DNA of 64,000 nt from Brevibacterium marinum. GTDB lineage: Bacteria; Actinomycetota; Actinomycetes; Actinomycetales; Brevibacteriaceae. Both the position numbers and the translations under genes were made by a program. The DNA lies in contig NZ_JAATJN010000001.1 in NCBI RefSeq assembly GCF_011927955.1, positions 372,001-436,000 on the forward strand, read 5' to 3'. Below the pieces are notes generated by a model. That model saw only the letters and a list, made by a program, of their open reading frames with translations. It made no database searches and was not told where the DNA came from. Positions 51,338-60,430 of this stretch are shown piece after piece (position 1 is the first letter of the stretch; each line of letters starts with the position of its first letter).

Positions 51338-52855
51338 ATGATCGACAATCTCATGATCGGGCTGGAAACTGCAGTCAGCCCAGAAAATCTGCTGTGGTGC
51401 TTCGTCGGCGTCCTCCTCGGCACGGTCATCGGCCTGTTGCCGGGATTGGGTTCAACCACCGGTGTGGCAATTCTCCTGCCGGTGACACTCACATTCGAAC
51501 CGGTGACAGCGCTCATCATGCTGGCCGGAATCTACTACGGGTCGCAGTATGGATCGTCCATCAGCTCGATCCTCATCTCGACCCCCGGTGATTCCTCGAG
51601 TGTCGTGCTCACCTTGGACGGTTATCAGATGGCTCGAAAGGGACGAGCCGGAGCCGCATTGGCCATCTCTGCTCTGGCATCGTTCTTCGCCGCAATAGTC
51701 TCTCTCGTCGGACTCATCGCCTTGGCCCAGCCGATCGCGAAGTTCGCACTCAACTTCGGACCGGCGGAGAACCTCGCGGTCATCCTGTTGGGCATGGCCA
51801 CGATCGTGTCCTTCGCGGGCGAGAATATGCTCCGAGGCATCACCATGGCCGCCGCCGGACTTCTGGTGTCCATGGTCGGAGTGGCCTCCGGCTTCTCGAC
51901 GGCTCGCTTCACTTTCGGCAGCGTCAATCTGCTCTCCGGACTCGACTTCGTCGCGGTGATGATCGGCATATTCGCCGTCGGTGAGGTCCTCCATCAGATC
52001 CGCCGAGGCGGAGAGAAGCCGATTCGTGCGCGCTTCAGGGACCTGCTCGTCACCAAAGAGGAACTCAGGCGTTCATTCCCGTCCTCAGCCAGGGGCACCG
52101 GTCTGGGTTTCAGTGTGGGCGTCCTGCCCGGAGCGGGCGCCACTCTGGCGACGTTCCTCGCCTATGGTGTGGAGAAGCAGGTGAGCAGGTTCAAGCGCCT
52201 CATCGGCAAGGGCGCTCCCGAAGGAGTCGCCGCACCTGAGGCGGCGAACAATGCGGCCGCCAATGCGAGTTTCATCCCGACTCTGGCGCTCGGCATTCCC
52301 GGCAGCGGCACAACCGCCGTCCTGCTCGGAGCCTTTGTCATCTTCGGCCTGCAGCCAGGACCGCTGCTCTTTCAGCAGGAGCCAGATCTGGTGTGGGGGC
52401 TGCTCGTGAGCTTCTTCTTCGGTAACCTCATCCTCCTCGTCCTCAACCTGCCGATGGCTCCGGTCTTCGCTCAGATTCTGCGAATCCCGTACGTATTCCT
52501 CTACCCGATCGTGCTCATGATGAGCTTCGTCGGAGCCTTCGCACTGGGCAACAATACGTTCACCCTGTGGATCGTCTTCTTCGCTGGGCTCCTCGGATAC
52601 TTCATGAAGCGCTTCGACTTCCCGGCCGCGCCATTCGTACTCGGTCTCGTGCTGGGACCGCTGCTCGAGAAGTACCTCGTCCAGACTTCGGCTATGGGGG
52701 ACGGAAACCTGCTCATCATGCTCCAGCGCCCACTCTCGCTCGTTCTCACCATTGCCGCCCTCATCGCCCTCGTCTACCCCCTTGTGGGTGCGGTCATCCG
52801 CAACCTCAGGACGCGGAAGGCCGATGCGACGGCGAAGGAGATGGCGTCGAAGTAG
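51338..52855 (+). CDS. tctA: Tripartite tricarboxylate transporter large permease (TctA)
   Basis: A 505-aa TctA with about twelve hydrophobic segments. Family motifs are the GTVIGLLPGLGSTTGVAILLP segment near residue 28, YYGSQYGSSISSILISTPGD near 68 and IPGSGTTAVLLGAF near residue 325. It forms the carboxylate channel with TctB. The ATG has GAGGAA 7 bp before it. It ends the operon, and 56 bp separate it from the VanZ-like gene. Confidence 0.92.
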   Translation: MIDNLMIGLETAVSPENLLWCFVGVLLGTVIGLLPGLGSTTGVAILLPVTLTFEPVTALIMLAGIYYGSQYGSSISSILISTPGDSSSVVLTLDGYQMARKGRAGAALAISALASFFAAIVSLVGLIALAQPIAKFALNFGPAENLAVILLGMATIVSFAGENMLRGITMAAAGLLVSMVGVASGFSTARFTFGSVNLLSGLDFVAVMIGIFAVGEVLHQIRRGGEKPIRARFRDLLVTKEELRRSFPSSARGTGLGFSVGVLPGAGATLATFLAYGVEKQVSRFKRLIGKGAPEGVAAPEAANNAAANASFIPTLALGIPGSGTTAVLLGAFVIFGLQPGPLLFQQEPDLVWGLLVSFFFGNLILLVLNLPMAPVFAQILRIPYVFLYPIVLMMSFVGAFALGNNTFTLWIVFFAGLLGYFMKRFDFPAAPFVLGLVLGPLLEKYLVQTSAMGDGNLLIMLQRPLSLVLTIAALIALVYPLVGAVIRNLRTRKADATAKEMASK

Positions 52856-52911
52856 AAGAGCAGGTCGAATTGGACCGCCGCCCCACCTCGGCGGTCCAAT
52901 AGACTGCTCCG

Positions 52912-54027
52912 GTGAGCAGTTTCGCCGTACCCGCCATCCTTGCCGTCATCGTCGGATGCGCAATCGCAGTTTTCGCCTTCGTGCCCTTCGTCGCCATCAG
53001 CTTCCGCCGACGCGGCGGGATGACCTTCTGGCGCACCGCGTCGTGGTTCGCCGCGGCGATCTACGCGATGGCGCTGTGGACCTACACTCTCGTGCCGTTC
53101 CCTCAGCCCTCAGACGTGGAATGCTCGCCGACTCAGCTGCGACCGTTCCAGTTCGTCGACGATATCCTCGGTTTCGACACCAGCAGCATCAGTGCCCTCA
53201 TGTCGAATCCGGCTGTGCTTCAGGCGACCCTCAACGTCGTCCTCTTCGCCCCCTTGGGATGGTTCATCCGACAATTGGCCGGTCGCGGCATCGTCATTGC
53301 GACCGTCACCGGTTTCGCCATCTCCGCATTCATCGAGTTCACGCAGCTCTCGGGCATCTGGGGACTCTATGAATGCGCATACCGGGTCTTCGACGTCGAT
53401 GACCTGATGATGAACACCCTCGGTGCCTTCGTCGGCTCGAGCGCCTCGCTGCTCTTCTTCCGCCGAGGCGACGACGCCCCGGACGCGAGCGTTCCACGAC
53501 CGATCACTGCGCCTCGCCGATTCATCGGCATCGGATGCGACATGGCCATCGCCTGGGTGGGGTCATGGTTCGTCGTCATCGGGACCGTCTTCGTCACCAC
53601 GCTCCGCGGAGACGGCGAGATCGCCGAACCGGGCGACACCGTCATGAACATCGCGTTCCTGCTTCCGCTCTTCGCACAGCTGGTGTCAGTGCTGTCGGGC
53701 GCCGTCACCCTGGGAGAGCGCCTGGTGCTCATCGCATCCGCACAGACGCGCCTCCCAGCGGCGATCTCCAAACCGCTGCGCTTCCTCTTCGGAATCGGCG
53801 GCTACATGCTCCTGACCCAGTGGCCTTTCCCCGGTTCGGGACTCATCCTCACCGTGTTGATGCTGGCCACCTTCATCATGGTCTTCACGACCCGTTCACA
53901 CCGTGGTCTCGCGTGCGCTGTCGCGGGGATCGAGCTCGTCGACTCCCGTGCAGACCGGGGCGACGCCCGCGGAGAACGGCGAGCCGAGCGAGCACCACAT
54001 CGAGGACGAGGAACCCCAGCAGGCTGA
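52912..54027 (+). CDS. VanZ-like / RDD-like membrane protein
   Basis: A 371-aa membrane protein. The N-terminal part (about residues 1-185) is VanZ-like: LWTYTLVPFPQP, LNVVLFAPLGWFIRQLAG, IEFTQLSGIWGLYECAYRVFDVDDLMMNTLGAFVG. The C-terminal part (about 200-350) is RDD-like, with FIGIGCDMAIAWVGSWFVV and RSHRGLACAVAGIELVDSRA. Start is GTG at 52912 with no clear ribosome-binding site. VanZ proteins affect teicoplanin resistance or envelope structure; the role here is unknown. Its last 143 bases overlap antiparallel the 3' end of the PepSY gene. Confidence 0.78.
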   Translation: MSSFAVPAILAVIVGCAIAVFAFVPFVAISFRRRGGMTFWRTASWFAAAIYAMALWTYTLVPFPQPSDVECSPTQLRPFQFVDDILGFDTSSISALMSNPAVLQATLNVVLFAPLGWFIRQLAGRGIVIATVTGFAISAFIEFTQLSGIWGLYECAYRVFDVDDLMMNTLGAFVGSSASLLFFRRGDDAPDASVPRPITAPRRFIGIGCDMAIAWVGSWFVVIGTVFVTTLRGDGEIAEPGDTVMNIAFLLPLFAQLVSVLSGAVTLGERLVLIASAQTRLPAAISKPLRFLFGIGGYMLLTQWPFPGSGLILTVLMLATFIMVFTTRSHRGLACAVAGIELVDSRADRGDARGERRAERAPHRGRGTPAG

Positions 54028-55516
54028 TCCCCATCATCGGGAGGAACATCCCGATCCCTGCGGCGGCGAGCGCTGCCGCGACCGGCGCCCACCAGGGAGC
54101 CGTCGACATCGCGCCTCGCGCCGGTGCCTTTCCGAACCGCTTCGTCGGATCGTGCTTCGGCCGCCGCTGCCACCACATCGCATACCCCCACACGACCATC
54201 GAGGCGATGCCGATGGCGAGGACGAAGAGGACGATCTGATTGGCCAGGCCGAACATGGATCCCATGTGCAGGTCGATGCCCCAGCGGGCGAGCTTCGAAA
54301 CCAGTCCGTAGTCGGAGAAGTCGACGCGATCGGTGATCTCCATGGTCTCGGCGTCGATCGCCACGGCATCGACCTCGGTCGGGAAGCTGCGTTGGATCTC
54401 CTGGACCACCCACGCCGATTTCCCATCGGCAGGCGGCAGGATCTCGACCAGCCCGGTGTTGACGTTGACGTCCTGTGCCATGGACAGCATCATGTCGAAG
54501 TCTGCCGGGTCGGCCCCGGCAGACTCGGCCGTATCGTCGTGCCCCGACTGACCGGTGTGCCCAGAATGATCGCCGTGGCCCTCGTGCCCGGAGCCACCCG
54601 TGCCGCCCTCGTGGCCGGCGTGGCCGCCGCCCCCGTCGCCGTTCGCCGCGCCCGCGGCCGTGTCCCCACCGAGTTCCGTCGACACCGCGGGCGTCGTCCA
54701 GTCCAGAGCCGCGCGCAGCTTCGTCACGTTGTCCCCGCCCAGCTGGGACCAGGTGATACCCGTCGCGGACAGGAACAGCATCCCGATCGCGGCCCAGACA
54801 CCGACCGAGGCGTGCCAGGAGAAGGTGCGGCGCAGCCCCTTGTGCTTCATCGTCGGCCGCAGCAGGGCCGATGCCTTCCGTGCCCTGCGCGCACGGACCG
54901 CCCACAGGCACAGTCCGGCAACGGCGATGATCCCGAGCCAGGAGGCGGCGAGCTCGCTGTAGTACCGACCGACATCGCCGAGGTGAAGGCTGCGATGCAG
55001 CTGATCGACCCAGGTGCGCAGCGGGAGGGCTCCCGAGGTGCCGTACACGGTCAGGTCGCCTGTCACCTCGGCGGTGGTGGGGTCGATGAAGATCGCCCGG
55101 GATTCGCTCTCGCCCAGGTTCGGGTCGTCGAACATCACCCGGGTCGTGTCCCCGGGCTCCGGGGCCGGGCGCACCGCGCTGATGGTCTCCCCTCCCCCGG
55201 CGTAGGTCGTCGCGGCCGTGACCTGGTCGGCCAAGGGCAGGGCCGGATCGGTCGCCGAGGCGGTGAGTTCATCGGCGTAGACGAGCTTCTCGAGCTGTGG
55301 GCTGAGGGCGTAGAGCGCCCCGCTGAGTGCGGCGACGAGGATGAACGGGCCGACGAAGATCCCGGCGTAGAAGTGGAGTCGGCGCAGGAACGGGGTGAAC
55401 CAGCCGGTACGGAACTCGCCGGCGCGAGGTTTCTCGGTGTGGTCCAGTCGGGGTGACGGAGTGCCGCCGGGGCCGTTGCCCGAGGTTTCGGGCAGGGACG
55501 AAGAATGAGTGGTCAT
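53885..55516 (-). CDS. PepSY-associated membrane protein with His-rich loop
   Basis: A 543-aa PepSY-TM protein with four or more helices. The first (FLRRLHFYAGIFVGPFILVAALSGALYAL, residues 43-72) and the Arg/His-rich RTWVDQLHRSLHLGDVGRYYSELAASWLGI near residue 165 match the family. Between about residues 280 and 335 is an extracellular-side loop packed with Gly and His (GHAGHEGGTGG, GHEGHGDHSGH), likely binding Cu or other metal. PepSY-TM proteins are tied to iron-chelate reduction and siderophore use. Start is ATG at 55516. The 3' end overlaps the VanZ-like gene. Confidence 0.83.
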   Translation of the reverse strand: MTTHSSSLPETSGNGPGGTPSPRLDHTEKPRAGEFRTGWFTPFLRRLHFYAGIFVGPFILVAALSGALYALSPQLEKLVYADELTASATDPALPLADQVTAATTYAGGGETISAVRPAPEPGDTTRVMFDDPNLGESESRAIFIDPTTAEVTGDLTVYGTSGALPLRTWVDQLHRSLHLGDVGRYYSELAASWLGIIAVAGLCLWAVRARRARKASALLRPTMKHKGLRRTFSWHASVGVWAAIGMLFLSATGITWSQLGGDNVTKLRAALDWTTPAVSTELGGDTAAGAANGDGGGGHAGHEGGTGGSGHEGHGDHSGHTGQSGHDDTAESAGADPADFDMMLSMAQDVNVNTGLVEILPPADGKSAWVVQEIQRSFPTEVDAVAIDAETMEITDRVDFSDYGLVSKLARWGIDLHMGSMFGLANQIVLFVLAIGIASMVVWGYAMWWQRRPKHDPTKRFGKAPARGAMSTAPWWAPVAAALAAAGIGMFLPMMGISLLGFLVLDVVLARLAVLRGRRPGLHGSRRARSPRQRTRDHGVNGS

Positions 55517-55590
55517 GATGGAGCTTTCTGTGAAAAGTGGTCAGCAATGCCCGCACCGACGTCGATCCGCCGATGTGGGTGAGATGAGAG

Positions 55591-56238
55591 TCAGAAAGCT
55601 GCTCGAGGGGGCCCGCGCTTGAGGACGGGCGAGCGCAAAACGCCCAGGGATCGCGGGATCGCCTGAGTCACCGCGACCATCGACCGCGGGCCCTCGGGCA
55701 CGGTGTGCAAACCGAGGTGGACCGGCATGAGTGCTCTGATGATCAGTCGCCCGAATTCCCAGAGCCTGGAAGGCAGGGACTCCGAGAAGTAGATCATGGC
55801 GATGGTGATGACCGCGGCCACCATGTGCGCCACGATCATCGGTGTCGAGGTATGAGCATGCATCGCCGATTCGGTTCCACCCATCGATCCCATCGGCCCC
55901 ATAGACTCGTGGTGACCGGTGTGACGAAGAGCATGCCTCTCAAACACGGCAGCCGGCGCTGCCGCCGACGCCTTCGGAGTGAAGACCATGAACAGAAGAT
56001 GGAACAGGGCTTGGCTGCCGCCCACCGAGGCTGATAGGCGCCACAGTGACAGCTGCCGACCGGCCAAAAGAACACAGACCAGGGTCGACAGGACCAGCGG
56101 CACGATCAGGCCCATCATCGTGGGCAATGAGCCGCCGCCGATCACGTGCGAGGTCAGAGCGACGAAAGTGGCGAAGGACGCGGCAAGGCTACCGCGCAGG
56201 GCACGCTGCCGCCGGTCCTTCATCGTCACGCGAACCAT
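55591..56238 (-). CDS. Small membrane protein next to PepSY gene, function unknown
   Basis: A protein of about 215 aa with four or five hydrophobic segments (ASFATFVALTSHVIGGGSLPTMMGLIVPLVLSTLVCVLLAG; LFHLLFMVFTP; MIVAHMVAAVITIAMIYF). Between them lies a Met/His-rich loop, RHTGHHESMGPMGSMGGTESAMHAHT, suited to binding copper. It precedes the PepSY gene by 74 bp on the same strand. Such proteins appear beside copper-resistance or PepSY genes in Actinobacteria. Starts at 56238 or 56223 are both possible; neither has a strong ribosome-binding site. I do not recognise a named family. Confidence 0.68.
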   Translation of the reverse strand: MVRVTMKDRRQRALRGSLAASFATFVALTSHVIGGGSLPTMMGLIVPLVLSTLVCVLLAGRQLSLWRLSASVGGSQALFHLLFMVFTPKASAAAPAAVFERHALRHTGHHESMGPMGSMGGTESAMHAHTSTPMIVAHMVAAVITIAMIYFSESLPSRLWEFGRLIIRALMPVHLGLHTVPEGPRSMVAVTQAIPRSLGVLRSPVLKRGPPRAAF

Positions 56239-56399
56239 TCTCACACAGTCAACGCACAATGGCTGCTGCCCTGTAGGTTCACTCTCATCGTCGCGATGGC
56301 GGCCTCAGCCTATTACAGCACTTCGACGTTCAGACGATGGCCGTGTAGCAGTGCTTCTGAAACCTGTGCGCTCGGCACACGGGATCGGCCCTCAGGTCG

Positions 56400-57626
56400 C
56401 TAGCCCGGAGCGGCCGTCTCCTCCAATGTGGTCCCCTCGACAAGAGCATTACGCCAGCGACGAAGAGCCTTGAACATCCCAGCACCGATGACGCCGACGA
56501 CTCGGCCCGAAGCGTCCACACACACGGCCACGAAGCGTCGGTCCTCGACCGCCCCCTCGACCACCTGGAACCGGTGCTGCCGGGAGAGCATGCCGAAGCT
56601 CTGGACCTTCAGGTCGTACTGGTCGGACCAGAAGTACGGTATCACCGTGGTATGCGCTGCCGGACGCCCGAGGATGTCCTGTGCGCTCACGAGGGCGTGA
56701 TCGTTGGCGGTCAGACGGTGCTCCACGCGAACGTGCTGGCGACGGCCCGGGTCCCACCAGGCGGCGACGTCGCCGACCGCCCAGACATCGTTCGCAGCGC
56801 GACCGGTCGCGTTGCAGCGCACACCGCCAGCGCCGACTTCGTCGGGCCCGCTCAGTGGCACATCACTGCCACTGAGCCAGTCCACAGCCGGTTCTGCGCC
56901 GACGGCCACGACGACCAGATCTGCGGGGACAGTTCTCCCGTCAACGAGGGCCACTCCAGTGACGCGGCGGTCGGTCTCAGTGAACGCAGCGGCGGCGACG
57001 CCGAGCTCGAGATTCACGCCGTGGCCGCGGTGCAAGTCGGCGAGCATGGCGCCGATCTCATCCCCAACCTGCTCTAGCATGGGAAGCGCGCGGGATCCGA
57101 TCAGAGCGACATCCTTGCCATGCTCACGGCAGACTGCAGCGACCTCGGCTCCGAGGAATCCCGAGCCCACGACAGCGACTCGCTGCGCGCCATCCAACTC
57201 GGAACGCAGGGCCACCGCATCGTCGAGCCCACGCAGCCGGTGAACTCCACGCAGCCCCTGCGCCGCCGGATGTCTGCGGGCGCGGACCCCGGTCGCGATG
57301 ATCAGGGCATCGTAGAACACGCTCTGCCCAGAGTCGAGTTCGAGCCGGTGTGCCTCGACGTCCAAACCGACCGCCCGCGTGGACAACCGCAGGGCAGTCC
57401 CGGTGGCAGCAAGCTCATCCGGTGTCCGCAGTCGCACCTTCTCCGTCGGCCAAGTCCCGGCCAGAACTTGCTTCGACAGCGGCGGTCGATCGTACGGCGA
57501 GTGGGCTTCCTCGCCGACGATCAGGATCTCACCGACGTGCCCAGCCCCGCGAAGCGCATCAGCCGCGGCGATCCCTGCCGGACCCGCCCCGACGATGACG
57601 ATGCGGGAGGGTGAGGCCTCGTCCAT
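56400..57626 (-). CDS. FAD-dependent ferredoxin reductase
   Basis: A 408-aa NAD(P)H:ferredoxin oxidoreductase of the putidaredoxin-reductase type: FAD motif IVIVGAGPAGIAAADALRGAG (residues 10-30), YDRPPLSKQVLAG, NAD motif VAVVGSGFLGAEVAAVCREHG near residue 150, and VWAVGDVAAW near 285. It passes electrons to the ferredoxin encoded 11 bp upstream. The frame continues to 57674, but ATG 57626 begins the domain after the ferredoxin stop. With the ferredoxin and P450 it makes a complete three-component monooxygenase. Confidence 0.9.
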   Translation of the reverse strand: MDEASPSRIVIVGAGPAGIAAADALRGAGHVGEILIVGEEAHSPYDRPPLSKQVLAGTWPTEKVRLRTPDELAATGTALRLSTRAVGLDVEAHRLELDSGQSVFYDALIIATGVRARRHPAAQGLRGVHRLRGLDDAVALRSELDGAQRVAVVGSGFLGAEVAAVCREHGKDVALIGSRALPMLEQVGDEIGAMLADLHRGHGVNLELGVAAAAFTETDRRVTGVALVDGRTVPADLVVVAVGAEPAVDWLSGSDVPLSGPDEVGAGGVRCNATGRAANDVWAVGDVAAWWDPGRRQHVRVEHRLTANDHALVSAQDILGRPAAHTTVIPYFWSDQYDLKVQSFGMLSRQHRFQVVEGAVEDRRFVAVCVDASGRVVGVIGAGMFKALRRWRNALVEGTTLEETAAPG

Positions 57627-57637
57627 GGATATCGTCG

Positions 57638-57835
57638 TCACTGCTCGTGGACGCGGATTGCGGCCGCCGGGCACAGGGCGGCGGCAGACCGGGCCGATTG
57701 TTCATGATCGCTGCTCGGGTGCTCATTGAGGATCACGGCTACTCCGTCCTCGTCTCGCTGATCGAAGACCTCTGGTGCTGCGAATACGCACTGTCCTGCC
57801 GAAATACATCTGTCTTCTTCAAGCTCGACCTTCAA
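57638..57835 (-). CDS. Small [3Fe-4S]-type ferredoxin
   Basis: A 65-aa ferredoxin. Cys10, Cys16 and Cys55 (CISAGQC...LCP) are the only cysteines; the residue at position 13, which would be the fourth ligand, is Ala, so it fits a [3Fe-4S] P450 partner. Start is TTG at 57835, 6 bp after GGAGGGG. An ATG upstream at 57877 exists but lacks a ribosome-binding site and would add residues not found in the family. It is divergent from the P450 gene and followed by its reductase. Confidence 0.87.
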   Translation of the reverse strand: MKVELEEDRCISAGQCVFAAPEVFDQRDEDGVAVILNEHPSSDHEQSARSAAALCPAAAIRVHEQ

Positions 57836-57879
57836 TGCCGTCCCCTCCGCTGCAGCTCTCCATTGCTTCTGAAACATTC

Positions 57880-57911
57880 GTCAGTCAACTGACTTAATGC
57901 TAGCCTAGCAT
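57880..57911. promoter_or_regulatory. Two dyads between ferredoxin and P450 genes (TetR-type operators)
   Basis: GTCAG-TCAA-CTGAC (57880-57893) and ATGCTAG-C-CTAGCAT (57897-57911, perfect 7-bp arms) lie side by side in the 123-bp divergent region. TetR regulators often bind 14-16 bp palindromes in this position. The tetR-type gene behind the P450 is the candidate binder. Confidence 0.5.
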
Positions 57912-57958
57912 CCACAACGCAATGTCGCGGTCGGCGCGGCACCGGAAAGGAAACCTCC

Positions 57959-59179
57959 ATGACAACGTCGAACACCTGCCCCATCACGGGTGCCACAGCT
58001 GAGGACCCACTCCCCTTCCCCTTCGAGCCGCCCACCGCCGTCGCGCCGCCGGAGGAATGGGCCCAGCTGCGTGAGCAATGTCCTGTGGCGCATGTGCGCA
58101 CCCCGCAGGAGGACGCGCTGCTGCTGACTCGCTACGACGACGTGAAGTCCCTTCTGTCCGACCCGCGGTTCACACGGTCCCCGACTGCTGAGCAGGCGTC
58201 GAAAGCCGGAAGCAGCCCCGGATCGGGCTCCTCACTCAATATGATCGGCGACGACCACATGCGCTGGCGGCGCCTGCTCAGCAAGTCATTCACAGCCAAG
58301 CGCATGCAGGCCATGCGCCCTCACATCCGTCAACTCACCGACGAACTGATCGACGACATGATTGCTGGCGGAAACACCGCGGACCTGCGCACGGCACTCG
58401 GGTTCCCGTTGCCGGTATACGTCATCTGCGACCTTCTCGGCGTCCCCGCCGAGGACCGTGACAAATTCGCATACTGGTCAGATCACTTCTTGAACCTCAC
58501 ACGATATGAGCAGGCTGAAGTCGAGCAGGCGATGCGAGAGCTGAACGATTATCTGACTGCCCACGTCCAGCGCAAGCGTGAGCAACCCGGCGACGATCTG
58601 CTGTCCGAGCTCACCGTCATCGCGGATGACGACGACGGCCGCATGTCCCAGCAGCAACTGGTCGACACCGGCACGGGATTGCTCGTCGCCGGACACGAGA
58701 CCACCGCAAACATGATCGGCAAGATGACTGCCATGCTGCTCACTCGCCGGGAACGATGGGAACAGCTGATCTCCGATCCCAGCTTGGTGCCTGCAGCGGT
58801 CGAAGAATCACTCCGCTTCGACGCCAATCTCGGATTCGCCATGCATCGGTGGGTCTCGGAGGAGGTTCAGATCGGCGACACTGCAATCGAACCGAACACC
58901 ATGGTGCTCTCGGCGATCCCGGCAGCGAATCGCGATGAGCGCGCGTTCGAGAATGCCGATGAGATGAGCTTCTCACGGGGCCCGAACCAGCATCTGACCT
59001 TCGGCGCGGGTCCGCACTCATGCTTGGGCCAGAGCTTGGCCCGGGTGGAATTGGCCACCGTGCTGACGGCACTCCTGGAGCGCCTTCCCACCCTCGAACT
59101 CGCCGTCGGTGAGGATGAACTCGAGAGGCGGAAGGGGCTGCTGGTGGGCGGACTGGAAGACGTTCCGGTGCGCTGGTGA
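57959..59179 (+). CDS. Cytochrome P450
   Basis: A 406-aa soluble class I P450. The oxygen-activation motif of helix I is LLVAGHETTANM (near residue 245), the ExxR motif is in EESLRF near 282, and the heme-binding loop is FGAGPHSCLGQSLAR near residue 347-361 with the heme Cys. ATG 57959 follows AAAGGAAA. Redox partners are encoded divergently. The overlap of its TGA with the TetR GTG shows co-transcription with a regulator that may sense its substrate. The substrate is not predictable. Confidence 0.93.
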   Translation: MTTSNTCPITGATAEDPLPFPFEPPTAVAPPEEWAQLREQCPVAHVRTPQEDALLLTRYDDVKSLLSDPRFTRSPTAEQASKAGSSPGSGSSLNMIGDDHMRWRRLLSKSFTAKRMQAMRPHIRQLTDELIDDMIAGGNTADLRTALGFPLPVYVICDLLGVPAEDRDKFAYWSDHFLNLTRYEQAEVEQAMRELNDYLTAHVQRKREQPGDDLLSELTVIADDDDGRMSQQQLVDTGTGLLVAGHETTANMIGKMTAMLLTRRERWEQLISDPSLVPAAVEESLRFDANLGFAMHRWVSEEVQIGDTAIEPNTMVLSAIPAANRDERAFENADEMSFSRGPNQHLTFGAGPHSCLGQSLARVELATVLTALLERLPTLELAVGEDELERRKGLLVGGLEDVPVRW

Positions 59180-59889
59180 ACACCGATGCCTCGGAGGGCC
59201 CATCGACGGGCCCTTCCCCGGCTCGCAGGCCGGGACCATCGCGACGTCGAGCCCAGGCAGACACGACGCGATCACAGCTGCTGCTCGCCGCGGAGCGCCT
59301 CTATGCGATCCATGGGATCTCCGAGGTGTCGAACCGACAAGTCGCTGAGGCAGCCGGCTCTGCCAACAATTCCGCTGTCGGCTACTACGTCGGCACGAAG
59401 ACCGACTTGCTTGAGGCGATACTCCGCTCGCACAATGAGCCGATCGCGCGAGGCATGAAGGAGATGATAGACCGGACTGCCGGCTCGCCGGACCTGCACG
59501 ACTACATCGAGTGCCTCGTTCGCCCCTACACAGACCATCTCGCCCAACTCCGCCGTCCGAGCGGGTTCGCGCGAGTCATCGCGCAGGTGGTGACCGATCC
59601 GACGCTGCTCCGCAACCGCGTTTTCGATTCGACGCTCGGGCAGACGCTGCGCCAAGCGTTCAACCCGATGTGGGCCCAGATCGCTGACGCCCCAAAAGAG
59701 ACGATCGAGATGCGCCAACAGGTGCTGCGCAACATGGTCCTCCACACCTGCGCCGAACAGGAACGCAGCGCCCATTTCTCCGAGGTGCCCGCCGACTGGT
59801 CTCTGGTCAGCGAAATCCTCATCAACTCCGTCGCTGCGGTCCTCACCCACGTCCCGAGCCAGCCTGGTGGCCTCGGCTCCGACTCATGA
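59176..59889 (+). CDS. TetR-family regulator of the P450 system
   Basis: A 237-aa TetR regulator: DNA-binding helices at about residues 28-75 (TRSQLLLAAERLYAIHGISEVSNRQVAEAAGSANNSAVGYYVGTKTDLLEAIL) and a helical ligand domain. Start is GTG at 59176, overlapping the P450 TGA (GTGA). It likely represses the divergent promoters at 57880-57911. Its last bases overlap the 3' end of a decayed minus-strand gene. Confidence 0.88.
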   Translation: MNTDASEGPSTGPSPARRPGPSRRRAQADTTRSQLLLAAERLYAIHGISEVSNRQVAEAAGSANNSAVGYYVGTKTDLLEAILRSHNEPIARGMKEMIDRTAGSPDLHDYIECLVRPYTDHLAQLRRPSGFARVIAQVVTDPTLLRNRVFDSTLGQTLRQAFNPMWAQIADAPKETIEMRQQVLRNMVLHTCAEQERSAHFSEVPADWSLVSEILINSVAAVLTHVPSQPGGLGSDS

Positions 59890-60430
59890 CCCTCCGGCAC
59901 TGCTGGGAGTGGGCAGCCTGATCCTCGGAACACGCGCTGAGGTATGCGCCGCCGTTGCCGCGCCGAGTCCCGAGGTACCGCCCTTGGCCTTGAGCACGGG
60001 GATCATCTCGCGCACGAGGCGCACGGCTTCTCTCAGAGCGTGCTGGGACCGGTCGGGAGCGTCGAAGTTTCCCATTCGCAACCATCCGACCATGATGGCG
60101 GCATCGAGGATGAAGTGGAACCACAGCCAGCTCCGGAAGTCGGCGACGTGCGAAATCGAGAATCCGGCGGTTGTGAAGAGCTCGCGCACTGCGCTGTGAC
60201 GCCCGGTGCGGCTCGATCCGTCCACGTCGGCCAAGAATACGCTCTTGACGAACCCGCCGCGCAGGGTGTTGGCGGAATAGCCGTCCGCCGCCAGGGAATC
60301 CCCACACGACCTGCTCGCGGGGCAGAGAAGCCACCGCAGCGGCAGGGTCGGTCCAGACGCTGTTGACGATGAGCACGGTGGCTCGGCCGACCCGAGTGCT
60401 GAGAAAGCTGAGCGATCGCTCGCTCCACCG
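59884..60430 (-). pseudogene. Ketopantoate-reductase-like (ApbA/PanE family) remnant, frameshifted
   Basis: Two minus-strand frames together give the middle and end of an ApbA-type reductase. One reads VLIVNSVWTDPAAAVASLPREQVVWGFPGGG; the next, after a frame change near 60281-60292, reads GYSANTLRGGFVKSVFLADVDG, then FHFILDAAIMVGWLRMGNFDAP and LREAVRLVREMIPVLKAKGG. The N-terminal NADPH-binding part is missing. So the gene is both 5'-truncated and frameshifted. Its 5' end abuts the PadR fragment at about 60415-60430, marking a deletion or rearrangement junction. Confidence 0.68.
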
